From Trinickia dinghuensis (GTDB lineage: Bacteria > Pseudomonadota > Gammaproteobacteria > Burkholderiales > Burkholderiaceae), in NCBI RefSeq assembly GCF_003367175.1, contig NZ_QRGA01000013.1, positions 89-32,229 of the forward strand: 32,141 bases of DNA, given 5' to 3'. The number at the start of each line of letters is the position of its first letter. Position 1 is the first letter of the stretch. Of the stretch, positions 9,101 to 17,946 are shown piece by piece. Position numbers and translations under genes: made by a program. A model generated the notes under the pieces. It was not told the origin of the DNA and made no database searches. It was given only the letters and a program-made list of their open reading frames with translations.

Positions 9101-9247
9101 CCGCTCGGCATCGCCATCATCGGCGGCCTGATCGTGAGCCAGTTGCTCACGCTCTTTTCCACACCGGTGATGTACCTGGCACTGCACCGCGTCGAGGATT
9201 ACTTCAACAAGCCCGCGCAGGGCGCGATCGATGCAGCGGGGCAGTAA
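6158..9247 (+). CDS. RND efflux pump permease subunit, MdtB-like
   Basis: A 1029-residue inner-membrane proton/drug antiporter of the HAE1 family, normal length. It begins MNISRPFIERPIATSLLMV, typical of MdtB/MdtC-type subunits, and has two large periplasmic loops after membrane helices 1 and 7. The proton relay acidic pair is D401-D402 in helix 4 (TGFVVDDAIVMIENI). The helix 11-12 region includes GIVMKNAIMMIDFALE. It lies 18 bp after the adaptor and 6 bp before a second permease, as in mdtABC, where the two permeases form a mixed trimer with the two subunits in unequal numbers. A mixed trimer here is inferred from that precedent. Confidence 0.94.
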   Translation: MNISRPFIERPIATSLLMVAVLLAGLLGYHLLPVSALPEVDYPTIQVYTQYPGASPDVVSSSITAPLEVQLGEMAGLKTMNSTSSNGVSVITLEFDLSLSLDVAEQEVQAAINASASYLPQGLPYPPVYSKVNPADAPVLTLSLTSDTLPLTKIEDLADTRLAQKISQISGVGLVTISGGQRPAVRVETNTGALNSLGMSLDDVRTALGEANVNQAKGNLDGRIQSYSIGANDQLQSADDYKDLVIAYKNGAPIRLSQVAHPVNGAEDVRQAAWTNDKPSIVLNIQRQPGANVIDVVDRVQKVLPQLRASLPGTLKVDVLTDRTQTIRASVKDVEYELGMAVALVVMVIFLFLRKLSATIIPAVTVPLSLVGTLAVAYGLGFSLNNLTLMSLTVATGFVVDDAIVMIENITRHLEMGEKPIEAALMGAKQIGFTIVSLSVSLIAVMIPLLFMGDVVGRLFREFALTLAIAIVISAFVSLTLTPMMCSRMFKPHDPEHDKEHRADFFDKINAHYVKGLGWVLEHRVLTLLSVALTAALTFAILLFMPKGFFPEQDTGLIEGISQAAPGISFPYMVQKQERLVAQILKDPAVASLSSFVGINQTSPTLNQGTILINLKDKGDRDSSAAVIRRLADSTASEAGMHLFLHPVQDLTLDDTISTTSYRVGLQATDPVLLSKWTRKLITALRADPAFADVQSQSLQEGNQIQLTFDRDTASRLGITPQAIDDVLYDAFGQRQVSTIYTQLNQYHVVLTADRASSGMSHLLDNLYVDTSSGGVAPLASMARMKVIPVPITINRQGQFPYADVSFNLAPSYTLGTALSHLKDAEARIELPPTVQASLEGSAATFQASLANEAFLVGAAIVVVYLMLGILYESFIHPVTILSTLPSAALGALAALVITGTQFDIIGLIGIVLLIGIVMKNAIMMIDFALELERNERLSPLDAIRQAAELRFRPILMTTMASLFGAVPLAFGTGMGSELRHPLGIAIIGGLIVSQLLTLFSTPVMYLALHRVEDYFNKPAQGAIDAAGQ

Positions 9248-9253
9248 ACGGCG

Positions 9254-12200
9254 ATGAATCTCTCCGAACCGTTCATCCGGCGTCCCATCGCGACCACGCT
9301 GATCGCGGTGGGCATCGCGCTCTTCGGCATGCTCGCGTTCAAGCTGCTGCCGGTCGCGCCGCTGCCCGAGATCGATTTTCCGACGATCTACGTGTTCGCC
9401 CACCTGCCGGGCGCCGACCCGAATACGGTGGCGACGTCGGTGGCCACGCCGCTTGAGCGCCAGTTCGGGCAAATCTCGGGCATTACGCAGATGACCTCGG
9501 TCAGCTCGCTCGGCGGCACGCGCATCACGATGCAGTTCGACCTGAACCGCAGCATCGACGGCGCGGCGCGCGACGTCCAGGCCGCCATCAACGCGGCGCG
9601 CTCCAATCTGCCCGCGAATCTCGACGGCAACCCCACTTACCGCAAGGCCAATCCGGCCGATGCGCCCATTCTCATCGTCAGCCTGACGTCCGATACGGCC
9701 ACGCGCGGGCAACTCTATGACGCGGCCTCCACCGTGCTTCAGCAAAAGCTGCTGCAAACGCCGGGGGTCGGAGACGTGACCGTGGGCGGCGGCGCGCTGC
9801 CTGCCGTGCGCATCGAGCTGAACCCCGACCGCGTCAGCCACTATGGCGTGAGCCTCGAACAGATCCGCACGGCCATCGCAAATGCCAACATCGACCTGCC
9901 CAAGGGCTCGGCGGCGCTGTCCGGCGTGTCGTACACGATCGGCGCGAACGACATGCTGTACAACCCCGCGGACTATGCGCCCATCGTCGTCAAGCGCGTG
10001 GGCGGCGACGTCGTGCACATCTCGGATCTCGGCTACGTGCGCCAGGACGTGGAGAATCTCGAGAACTTCGGCCTGTCCGACGGCAAGCCCGCCGTCCTGC
10101 TGATCGTCTTCAAGCAGCCCGGCGCGAACGTCATCGACACCGTCAACAATGTGAAGGCCGAGCTGCCGTTCCTCTCGGCCTCGATCCTGCCGACCATCAA
10201 GCTGAACATCCTGATGGACCGCACGACGACGATCCGTGCGTCGCTGATCGAAGTGGAAATCACACTGCTGATCTCGATCCTGCTCGTGACCGCGGTGACG
10301 TTCGCGTTCTTCCGCAGTTGGCGCACGACGCTCGTGCCCGCGATCGTCGTGCCGCTCTCGCTGCTCGGCACGTTCGGGGTCATGTATTTCCTCGGCTACA
10401 GCCTGAACAACCTCTCGCTGATGGCGCTCACGATCTCCACGGGATTCGTGGTGGACGATGCGATCGTCGTGGTCGAAAACATCACGCGCCATCTGGAGCG
10501 CGGCGAGCGGCCCGTGATCGCCGCGCTCAACGGCGCGCGCGAAGTCGGCTTCACGGTGTTCACGATCAGCGTATCGCTCGTGGCCGTGTTCATTCCGCTC
10601 CTGCTGATGGGCGGCATCGTCGGGCGGCTGTTTCGCGAGTTTTCCGTTTCGCTCTCGGCCGCCATCATCATCTCGATGCTGATCTCGCTCACGGTTACGC
10701 CCATGCTTTCCAGCGTGGCGCTGCGCGGGGCGCACGAAGGGCACAACGAAGAGGAATACCCCGACTCGCGCTTTCACCGCTTCTATGCGCGCACGCTAGG
10801 CTGGGTCATCCGCCATCCGCTGCTGATGGGCATGGTCACGATCCTCGTGCTCGTGCTGAACGTGATGCTCTACGTGATCGTGCCCAAAGGCTTCTTCCCG
10901 CAGGAGGACACGGGGCGCCTGATCGGCTCGATCCAGGCCTCGCAAAGCATCTCCTACCGGCTGATGCAGCAAAAGTTTCAGGCGATCTCGAAGCAGGTGC
11001 TGGCCAATCCCAACGTTCAAACCGTGGGCGGCTTCATCGGCGGCACCAATGCGATCAATACGGCCATCATGTTCGTGACGCTCAAGCCGCTCGGCGTGCG
11101 CCACGTAACGGCCGACCAAGTCATTGCGCAGATCCGCCGCACGCTCGGCAATATACCGGGTGCGCGGCTCTATCTGCAGTCGTCCCAGGACATCACGGTG
11201 GGCGGCCGGCAAAGCGCGGCGCAATACCAGTACACGCTCACCGCGGACGACCAGGCCGATCTCGACAAGTGGGTGCCCAAGGTGGTGGCGCAGATGCGCA
11301 AGATCCCGATTCTGGAAGACGTCAACACCGACCAGCAGGACAACAGCATGCAGGCGACGGTGGACGTGAACCGCGACGCGGCAGCACGCATGGGCGTGAA
11401 GTTCTCGTCGATCGACAACGCGCTCTACGACGCGTTCGGGCAGCGGCAGGTGTCCACCATCTATCGGTCGGCGAACCAGTATCACGTGGTGATGGAGTTG
11501 GCCCCCGAATACTGGACCAACCCCGCCGCGCTGAAGGGCATCTACGTGCCCGCCGGCACGCCGAGTTCGGGGCAGGGTGGCTCGAGCGCCAACGGCAGCC
11601 CCACGGGGCCGAGCGTCGCGACTTCAGCGAGCGAGGCGGCGGCTACCGCCGCTGCCGCTTCGGCCGCCGCGAAAGCAGGGCCCGGGCGCACGACCGATAC
11701 GCCGTCCACGGCGGTGCTCTCCAATGGCCAGGCGCTCGTGCCGCTCACCGCGATGGCGCACTTCACGATCGATCGCACCGCGATCTCGATCAATCACCAG
11801 GGCACCTTCCCGGCGGTCACGGCCTCGTTCAACTTGGCACCGGGCGCCTCGATCGGCGATGCGACGCGAGAAGTCGACGACGCCGTCGCGCAGTTGCGCA
11901 TGCCCGCCAGCATCACAGGCAGCTTCGCCGGCACGGCGCAAGTGTTCCAGCAGGCCGTCGCGAGCGAGCCGCTCTTGATCGTGGCCGCGCTGCTCTCCGT
12001 GTACATCGTGCTCGGCATGCTCTACGAGAATCTGATGCATCCGCTGACGATTCTTTCGACGCTGCCCTCGGCCGGCGTGGGCGCGCTGATCGCGCTGCTC
12101 GCCACCCATACGCAGCTCTCGATCATCGCGCTCGTGGGCGTGATCCTGCTGATCGGCATCGTGAAGAAGAACGCGATCATGATGATCGACTTCGCGATCA

Positions 12201-12481
12201 CCGAGGAGCGCCAGCGTAAATTGCCCGCCGAGGAAGCCATCATGCGCGCCTGCCTGATCCGTTTCCGGCCGATCATGATGACGACGAGCGCGGCCATTCT
12301 CGGCGCGCTGCCGCTCGTGTTCGGCTCGGGCTACGGCTCGGAATTCCGCAAGCCGCTCGGCATCTCCATCATCGGCGGCCTCATCTTCAGCCAGATGCTC
12401 ACGCTCTATACGACGCCCGTCATCTATCTGTGGCTCGACCGGGCCTATCAACGCTTGCGTCGTCGCAAGAAGGCAGCATGA
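9254..12481 (+). CDS. RND efflux pump permease subunit, MdtC-like, with a low-complexity insertion
   Basis: A 1075-residue second permease, about 45 residues longer than its neighbour. It starts MNLSEPFIRRPIATTLIAVG and has the acidic pair D401-D402 in TGFVVDDAIVVVENI and the KKNAIMMIDFAI motif late in the protein. The extra length is an Ala/Ser/Gly/Pro-rich stretch at about residues 766-828 in the second periplasmic loop, with a run of Ala-rich sequence around 785-803. The reading frame continues cleanly on both sides, and the family motif FNLAPGASIGDA follows, so this is an in-frame insertion rather than a frameshift. Its stop overlaps the outer-membrane factor start (ATGA), which implies coupled translation. 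Confidence 0.94.
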   Translation: MNLSEPFIRRPIATTLIAVGIALFGMLAFKLLPVAPLPEIDFPTIYVFAHLPGADPNTVATSVATPLERQFGQISGITQMTSVSSLGGTRITMQFDLNRSIDGAARDVQAAINAARSNLPANLDGNPTYRKANPADAPILIVSLTSDTATRGQLYDAASTVLQQKLLQTPGVGDVTVGGGALPAVRIELNPDRVSHYGVSLEQIRTAIANANIDLPKGSAALSGVSYTIGANDMLYNPADYAPIVVKRVGGDVVHISDLGYVRQDVENLENFGLSDGKPAVLLIVFKQPGANVIDTVNNVKAELPFLSASILPTIKLNILMDRTTTIRASLIEVEITLLISILLVTAVTFAFFRSWRTTLVPAIVVPLSLLGTFGVMYFLGYSLNNLSLMALTISTGFVVDDAIVVVENITRHLERGERPVIAALNGAREVGFTVFTISVSLVAVFIPLLLMGGIVGRLFREFSVSLSAAIIISMLISLTVTPMLSSVALRGAHEGHNEEEYPDSRFHRFYARTLGWVIRHPLLMGMVTILVLVLNVMLYVIVPKGFFPQEDTGRLIGSIQASQSISYRLMQQKFQAISKQVLANPNVQTVGGFIGGTNAINTAIMFVTLKPLGVRHVTADQVIAQIRRTLGNIPGARLYLQSSQDITVGGRQSAAQYQYTLTADDQADLDKWVPKVVAQMRKIPILEDVNTDQQDNSMQATVDVNRDAAARMGVKFSSIDNALYDAFGQRQVSTIYRSANQYHVVMELAPEYWTNPAALKGIYVPAGTPSSGQGGSSANGSPTGPSVATSASEAAATAAAASAAAKAGPGRTTDTPSTAVLSNGQALVPLTAMAHFTIDRTAISINHQGTFPAVTASFNLAPGASIGDATREVDDAVAQLRMPASITGSFAGTAQVFQQAVASEPLLIVAALLSVYIVLGMLYENLMHPLTILSTLPSAGVGALIALLATHTQLSIIALVGVILLIGIVKKNAIMMIDFAITEERQRKLPAEEAIMRACLIRFRPIMMTTSAAILGALPLVFGSGYGSEFRKPLGISIIGGLIFSQMLTLYTTPVIYLWLDRAYQRLRRRKKAA

Positions 12482-14115
12482 CCATGAACTTCGCGTTTAT
12501 TTTTGCGCGGTCCTCCCGCCATGGCACCGGTGCGTTGCTCGGGCCGGGGCACCCGCGGCCGCGTACCCTATTGCGCCCATGCGCGGCGGCGCTCGGCCTC
12601 GTGTCGTGCTTGTCACTGGTGTCGCTCGCCGGCTGCGCGGTCGGGCCGGACTACCGCAAGCCGACGGTGCAGGTACCGGCCTCGTTCAAGGAAGGCGTCG
12701 ACTGGCAACGCGCGCAGGCCAATCCGCAGGCGTCGCTTTCGAGCAGCTGGTGGACCGTCTACGACGACTCCGTACTCACGGGGCTCGTCGAGCGCTCGCT
12801 CAAGGCTAACCAATCGATCGTGGCGGCCGAGGCTGCCTACCGGGTCGCGCAGGCCACGGTCGACGCCAGCGAGGCAAGCCTCTTTCCGGTCGTCACGGCA
12901 GGCATGTCGGCGACGAGAAGCCGTACGGGCTCGGGCACGAGTTCGACAACCGGCAGCCTCGGCACGACGACGGGTGTCGCACCGGGTGTGCGCACCAACG
13001 TCAGCGCGAACGTCGCGGCCAGTTGGGAGCCCGACCTGTGGGGCCAAATTCGCCGCGAGGTCGAGTCGAGCAAGGCGAGCGCGCAGGCGTCGGATGCCCA
13101 GTTGGCGGGCGAGCGCCTGTCGATCGCGGCGACCCTGGCCGATGACTACTTCGCGCTGCGCCAGGCCGATGTCGACATCGCTTCGCTCAAGCAGCAGCAG
13201 GCCATCGACTCGCGTCTGCTTGACATGGCGCGCGCGGGCTATGCTCAGGGCACCGCCTCGAACGACGACGTACTCGTCGCGCAAGACACGCTCGAACTCG
13301 CAGTCGCCGAACTGCAGAGCACCGAGACCGCGCGCGAACAGGACGAGCACGCCATTGCCGTGCTGATCGGCGAGCCGCCCGCAAGTTTCACACTGACGCC
13401 GCGCGAGGACTACGCGTTCAAAACGCCGGCCGTCCCGCTCGCGCTGCCATCGCAACTGCTGGAGCGGCGGCCCGACGTCGTGCAGGCCGAACGCACCGCG
13501 GCGGCGGCCAATGCGAAGATCGGCGCGGCCGAAGCCGCGTTTTTCCCGGTGCTGGACCTGAGCGTGCAGGGCGGCTTCGAGCACAACACCTTCGCTCATT
13601 TGTTCTCGCTGCCGAGCCGCGTGTGGACTATCGGCCCCGATCTGGCGGCGACGCTGTTCGACGGCGGCGCCCGCTCGGCGGCCGTGCGCGGCGCGCGTGC
13701 GACGTACGATGAAGACGCCGCCAACTACCGGCAAACGGTGCTCGCGGCATTCCAGAGTGTCGAGGACAGCCTCTCGTCGTGGAATCATCTGTCGCGGCAG
13801 GAGGCGGCTTACGCGGACATTTATCGACGCAATCAGGCGCTGTTCGCGAGCCAGCAGACGCAGTTCAAGGTCGGCACCACGAGCGAGCAGAACGTTCTGA
13901 CCCAGCAGCTCACGCTGTTGCTGGCCCGGCAAAGTCTCGAAGACACCCGTTCGCTGCTCGTGCAAAGCAGCATCGGCCTCGTTAAGAATCTCGGCGGCGG
14001 CTGGCAATGGGGCGCCGAGCAGTCAGACATGGCGGCCACCGAAAACACCGGAAGCCCCGGGAAACACCCCACCACCACGGCGGCCGCGCCGAAAACAACT
14101 GCAAAGGGAGATTGA
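12478..14115 (+). CDS. RND outer-membrane factor lipoprotein (OprM/NodT family)
   Basis: A 545-residue outer-membrane channel of the TolC/OprM type. The ATG at 12478 overlaps the permease stop by four bases, typical of a coupled operon; the frame is open further upstream but that would overlap the permease by about 50 bases. The lipobox is LAGC with the acylated cysteine at C53, followed by AVGPDYRKPTVQVPASF, the standard start of this family. The region before the lipobox is long (about 50 residues), so the true start could lie further downstream. Two repeated helical regions typical of the family follow (near 95-230 and 300-455), ending with a Thr/Ala-rich tail. It completes the tripartite pump. 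Confidence 0.93.
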   Translation: MTMNFAFIFARSSRHGTGALLGPGHPRPRTLLRPCAAALGLVSCLSLVSLAGCAVGPDYRKPTVQVPASFKEGVDWQRAQANPQASLSSSWWTVYDDSVLTGLVERSLKANQSIVAAEAAYRVAQATVDASEASLFPVVTAGMSATRSRTGSGTSSTTGSLGTTTGVAPGVRTNVSANVAASWEPDLWGQIRREVESSKASAQASDAQLAGERLSIAATLADDYFALRQADVDIASLKQQQAIDSRLLDMARAGYAQGTASNDDVLVAQDTLELAVAELQSTETAREQDEHAIAVLIGEPPASFTLTPREDYAFKTPAVPLALPSQLLERRPDVVQAERTAAAANAKIGAAEAAFFPVLDLSVQGGFEHNTFAHLFSLPSRVWTIGPDLAATLFDGGARSAAVRGARATYDEDAANYRQTVLAAFQSVEDSLSSWNHLSRQEAAYADIYRRNQALFASQQTQFKVGTTSEQNVLTQQLTLLLARQSLEDTRSLLVQSSIGLVKNLGGGWQWGAEQSDMAATENTGSPGKHPTTTAAAPKTTAKGD

Positions 14116-14182
14116 CGCTCGCGGGGCTTGCCATCGGACATCGGCTCGGGGCACGATGCGCGGATGACCTTATAACGGAACG

Positions 14183-15916
14183 ATGCCCCGCATGCAGGAA
14201 ACGAACGGAACGCACAAGAAGGGCCTACGGTTGTTCAAAGGCCTCATTCCCATGGACCGGGCAACGGCGGCGCGCGACGTGCTCGCCGGCATTTCGCTCG
14301 CATCCGTCGATATCCCTCAGGTACTCGGCTACGCGCGTATCGCCGGCATGCCGACGGTGACGGGACTCTATACGGCCTTCCTCCCGCTTATCGCGTTTGC
14401 GTTCTTCGGCGCATCGCGTCACCTCGTGGTGGCGGCCGATTCGGCGACGGCCACGATCCTTGCGAGCCGAGTGTCGTCGATGGCGCCGGCCGGCAGCACG
14501 GCCTATGTGGTGCTAGCGGGGATGGTCGCGCTGTTGACCGCTGCCATGCTGCTGCTCGCGCGGATTTTCAAGCTCGGGTTCCTGGCCGACTTCCTCTCTC
14601 GCACGGTGCTGGTCGGCTTCCTCACGGGTGTGGGGCTGCAAGTGTCGATCGCGATGCTCGGCGACATGCTCGGCATGAGCGTGCCAATTCCGTCGTCGAA
14701 AAGCCTGCTGCAACTGCTCTACGTCATCGGCCATCTCGCGAGAACGCATCTGCCGACGCTTGCGCTCGCGCTGCTCGTGGTGGGCGCGATCCTAGCCGCG
14801 AAACGATTCTTCCCTCGCGCACCGGTGCCGCTCGTTGCTGTGATCGGCAGCATCGCGGCAAGTAAAGCGTTCGACTTCTCATCCCATGGGATCGCCGTGC
14901 TCGGACCGATCGCGGGTGGCTTGCCGCCTTTGAGCTTTCCGGCCGTGACCTGGGAGCAGTTCCGCAGTCTCGTGCCGGTTGCCGCCTCGTGCTTCGTGAT
15001 GATCGTCGCGCAAAGCGCCGCGGCGGTACGCGTGTTTGCTCAGCGCTATGACGAGGAGGTCGACATCAACGCCGACCTCCTCGGCCTCGCCGCGGCGAAC
15101 GCTGCTGCCGCGTTCAGCGGCACGTTCGTCGTCAACGGCAGCCCGACGCAGACGGCCATGGCCGAGCGCGCCGGCACGCGCAGCCAAATCGGGCAGCTTT
15201 CGTTCGCCGCCGTGGTGGTCGTGGTGCTGCTGTTGCTGAGTTCGTATCTGCAGTATTTGCCGCACTGCGTGTTGGCCGGGATCGTCTTCACGATCGCGCT
15301 CGGGCTCATCAACGTGGCGAGCCTGAACGCGATTCGAAGCGAGAGCCCCGGAGAATTCACGCTCGCGCTCGTCACCGCGGCGGCGGTCGTGCTCATCGGC
15401 GTCGAGCATGGCATTTTGCTGGCGGTCGCCTTGTCGTTGATGCGGCACGTGCGGCACAGCTATCGCCCTCATACGATGATGCTCGCGCCCGTCGATGCCA
15501 CCGGGCGATGGATGCCCGTACCCGCCAAGGCAGGACAGGTGACGGCGCCCGGCCTCATCGTCTATCGGTTCGGCGCGGATTTGTTCTATGCGAACGACTA
15601 CTTTTTCACGTCGGAGGTGAACGCGCTCATCGACGAGGCGCCGGGGGGGCTGCATTGCTTCATCATCGACGCGGGAGCGATCACCGATCTCGACTACTCC
15701 GCCGCCCGGGCGCTGAGCAATATGATCGGGGCCCTGCGTGCGCGCGGCATCCGAGTGCTGTTCGGGCGAGTGAACCCGTATCTGCGATCGGATCTCGACC
15801 GGCACTGCATTTCGCCGATCATCGGGGAGACATGTATTTTCTCTACGCTGCACGAGGCGCTGTCGGCAGCGGGGGTGGATCCGGTCATGCATCGGGGCGA
15901 GGCGCTGGGACGGTGA
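14183..15916 (+). CDS. SulP family anion transporter with C-terminal STAS domain
   Basis: A 577-residue inner-membrane protein. The N-terminal part (PMDRATAARDVLAGISLASV, then IPQVLGYARIAGMPTVTGLY at about 45-64) is the SulP signature, and VAADSATATIL follows. About 12-14 membrane segments run to about residue 425. The conserved intracellular and TM8 region reads DINADLLGLAAANAAAAFSG and then GSPTQTAMAERAGTRSQ, resembling the family's 'GSxSRTAvn..aGaRTq'. A STAS domain covers roughly 450-565. Family members carry sulfate, bicarbonate, or dicarboxylates; the substrate cannot be told here. It lies 67 bp after the efflux operon with no clear terminator between, so read-through is possible. It ends before a hairpin at 15932-15951. 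Confidence 0.92.
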   Translation: MPRMQETNGTHKKGLRLFKGLIPMDRATAARDVLAGISLASVDIPQVLGYARIAGMPTVTGLYTAFLPLIAFAFFGASRHLVVAADSATATILASRVSSMAPAGSTAYVVLAGMVALLTAAMLLLARIFKLGFLADFLSRTVLVGFLTGVGLQVSIAMLGDMLGMSVPIPSSKSLLQLLYVIGHLARTHLPTLALALLVVGAILAAKRFFPRAPVPLVAVIGSIAASKAFDFSSHGIAVLGPIAGGLPPLSFPAVTWEQFRSLVPVAASCFVMIVAQSAAAVRVFAQRYDEEVDINADLLGLAAANAAAAFSGTFVVNGSPTQTAMAERAGTRSQIGQLSFAAVVVVVLLLLSSYLQYLPHCVLAGIVFTIALGLINVASLNAIRSESPGEFTLALVTAAAVVLIGVEHGILLAVALSLMRHVRHSYRPHTMMLAPVDATGRWMPVPAKAGQVTAPGLIVYRFGADLFYANDYFFTSEVNALIDEAPGGLHCFIIDAGAITDLDYSAARALSNMIGALRARGIRVLFGRVNPYLRSDLDRHCISPIIGETCIFSTLHEALSAAGVDPVMHRGEALGR

Positions 15917-15931
15917 GCGGGCGAGGTGAAC

Positions 15932-15951
15932 CCGACAGCGGCGGCTGTCGG
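15932..15951 (+). terminator. Possible terminator hairpin after the SulP gene
   Basis: CCGACAGC and GCTGTCGG form a perfect 8-bp stem around a GGCG loop, 16 bases after the SulP stop. No T-run follows, so it may be a weak terminator or an RNA-stabilising hairpin. Confidence 0.4.
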
Positions 15952-16119
15952 CACGCATGCAATCGCTTTGCGGGCTTTCCTGCGCCGAATGCTCCCGCTG
16001 TCATACCATAGACGTTCGTCGATAGGGCAACGCTGCCCGGTCCGCCGCGGTGTCCCGGAAGGCCGTACCGCGTTGCTTTCGTCCGTTCCGCCCGCAATGA
16101 TCGAAGGGAGCGTTACCCG

Positions 16120-16680
16120 ATGGGTCCCCGCAATCAAGACAAGCAACGCCTAATCGAGCGCTTTGGACTCGTGCCTCATCCCGAAGGCGGCCACTACCGC
16201 GAGACGCATCGCGATTCGGTGCGCGTCGCGCGAATCCTCGGCCCGGTTTCCCCGGGCCACGAAACCTCGGGGATTTCACGATCGGCGTCGACGTGCATCT
16301 ACTACATGCTGTGCGACGGCGCTTATTCGGCATGGCACCGTATCCGCTCCGATGAAGTCTGGCATTTCTACGCGGGCGACCCGATCGATGTCCACGTCAT
16401 CGATGCAAGCGGGCAACGGACTACGCACCGGCTCGGTAACGCTCTGGTGCGCGAAGATGCGAACTTTCAGGTCGTCGTGCCTGCCGGCTGCTGGTTCGCG
16501 GCCGAGTGTCCCGCGCTTGGCGGCGAGGCGGAATCGGCAGGGTTTGCGTTCGTCGGCTGCACGGTGGCGCCGGGGTTCGAGTTCAGCGATTTCGAGCTCG
16601 CGGAGGTTGAAAGGCTTGCAGCGGAGTACCCTACGCATGCGGCGGTGATACGGCGATTGGGACCGCGCAAGAGTGCGTAG
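16120..16680 (+). CDS. Cupin_5 (DUF985) family protein
   Basis: A 186-residue cytoplasmic protein. The family mark is seen at LVPHPEGGHYRETHRDS (about 17-33), followed by the cupin barrel: TCIYYMLCDGAYSAWHRIRSDEVWHFYAGDPIDVHVI (about 63-99) and the later VVVPAGCWFAAE and FVGCTVAPGFEFSDFELA. The latter matches the 'VAPGFdFeDFel' ending of DUF985 proteins. AAGGGAGC at about 16105-16112 is a good ribosome-binding site for this ATG. The biochemical function of this family is not established; sugar-phosphate or metal-dependent chemistry has been suggested for cupins generally. It appears to be a single-gene unit. Confidence 0.9.
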   Translation: MGPRNQDKQRLIERFGLVPHPEGGHYRETHRDSVRVARILGPVSPGHETSGISRSASTCIYYMLCDGAYSAWHRIRSDEVWHFYAGDPIDVHVIDASGQRTTHRLGNALVREDANFQVVVPAGCWFAAECPALGGEAESAGFAFVGCTVAPGFEFSDFELAEVERLAAEYPTHAAVIRRLGPRKSA

Positions 16681-16782
16681 GCGACGGCTAACGCAAGTTT
16701 TTCAACGTGCGGCGCCATGTTCCCATCGGAAACTTGCAGCTCATTGATCACTCGTTCATCACTCGACAGGATCCCCGCCTAA

Positions 16783-17946
16783 ATGCTGACCACGCTTGCG
16801 GTTGCCGGGTATCGCTCGCTACTCGAGCTAATCGTGCCTCTCGCGACGCTGAACATCGTGACGGGTCCCAATGGCAGCGGCAAATCGAATCTATACCGCG
16901 CCTTACGCCTACTGGCGGAGACGGCGCGTGGCGAGCTCATCCCGTCTCTGGCCCGCGAAGGCGGCCTGCAGTCCACGCTATGGGCGGGCCCGGAGCGTTT
17001 TTCGCGCGGCATGCTCGCGGGAGAACAACCCGTGGAGGGAACGGTACGTAAAGGGCCCGTGAGCCTGCGGCTCGGTTTTGCCGGCGAATCATTGGGTTAC
17101 GCGATCGACCTCGGCCTGCCGATACCGGGCAGCTCGCAGTTCCAGCGGGATCCCATCATCAAGCGCGAGTGCATCTGGAGCGGCCCGATGCTGCGCCCGT
17201 CCGCCTTGCTCGTGGACCGGCAAGGAGCGGCGCTGCGCACGCGCGATGCCGAGGGCGAATGGGCGCCGGTCGCACAGCCCCTCGCGAGCTTCGACAGTAT
17301 GATGACCGAGTTCTCCGACCCGAAGTCGGCGCCAGAGATGATTGCCGTACGCGAACAGATTCGCTCGTGGCGCTTCTACGATCACTTTCGCACCGACACC
17401 GACGCGCCGGCTCGCCGCCCCCAGATCGGTACGCATACACCGGTGCTGTCCAACGACGGTGCGGACCTCGCGGCCGCACTGCAAACGATCCGAGAAATCG
17501 GCAATCCGGTCGCGCTCGATGCGGCTATCGAAGACGCGTTTCCCGGCTCCCGAATCGAGGTCGAGAATCATGACGGGCACTTCGAAGTCACGATGCGGCA
17601 GCACGGGTTGCTGCGCCCGCTGAAGGCGCGCGAACTCTCCGATGGCACGCTGCGCTACCTGCTGCTCGTAGCGGCGCTGCTCACGCCGCGGCCGCCCTCG
17701 TTACTGGTGCTGAACGAGCCCGAAACGAGCCTTCATCCCGATCTGCTGCCCGCGCTGGCACGGCTTATTGCCGATGCGTCCACACGTTCGCAGGTCATTG
17801 TCGTCTCGCATTCGACACGGCTCATTGCCGCACTCGAGCGCGAGAACGGCAGCCAGTCGATCGTGCTCGAGAAGCAACTCGGCGCGACGCGGATCGTGGA
17901 CGTCGACGACCTCGACATCCCCGCCTGGAAGTGGTCCGCGCGGTAG
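16783..17946 (+). CDS. Orphan AAA-type ATPase (RecF/SMC-like, AAA_21 family, COG4637-like)
   Basis: A 387-residue predicted ATPase. LAVAGYRSLLELIVPLATLN is the typical beta-strand start of RecF/SMC-like ATPases; Walker A GPNGSGKSN is at about 28-36. The ABC-type signature region is ARELSDGTLRYLLLVAALL (about 284-302), Walker B and D-loop are LLVLNEPETSLHPDLLPAL (about 306-324), and the switch histidine is in IVVSHSTRLIAAL (about 339-351). There is no TOPRIM nuclease domain and no partner gene next to it, unlike OLD/Gabija or abortive-infection pairs. The function is unknown; similar single ATPases are common in proteobacteria. Confidence 0.85.
   Translation: MLTTLAVAGYRSLLELIVPLATLNIVTGPNGSGKSNLYRALRLLAETARGELIPSLAREGGLQSTLWAGPERFSRGMLAGEQPVEGTVRKGPVSLRLGFAGESLGYAIDLGLPIPGSSQFQRDPIIKRECIWSGPMLRPSALLVDRQGAALRTRDAEGEWAPVAQPLASFDSMMTEFSDPKSAPEMIAVREQIRSWRFYDHFRTDTDAPARRPQIGTHTPVLSNDGADLAAALQTIREIGNPVALDAAIEDAFPGSRIEVENHDGHFEVTMRQHGLLRPLKARELSDGTLRYLLLVAALLTPRPPSLLVLNEPETSLHPDLLPALARLIADASTRSQVIVVSHSTRLIAALERENGSQSIVLEKQLGATRIVDVDDLDIPAWKWSAR

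Noticed and set aside
9062..10777. 571-codon minus-strand frame across the two permease genes
   Set aside because: Its composition (Arg, His, Glu, Asp runs) is the usual antisense reading of GC-rich membrane protein genes, and it matches no family, while the plus strand encodes intact RND permeases.
11549..11739. Frameshift or sequencing error in the MdtC-like gene
   Set aside because: The low-complexity stretch is flanked by family motifs in the same frame, so it is an in-frame insertion.
10318..12219. 633-codon plus-strand frame inside the second permease gene
   Set aside because: An out-of-frame reading rich in Arg, Ala and His; the real frame carries all RND motifs.
12613..14007. 464-codon minus-strand frame opposite the outer-membrane factor
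   Set aside because: An antisense shadow without motifs; the plus strand has a lipobox and the complete OprM-type sequence.
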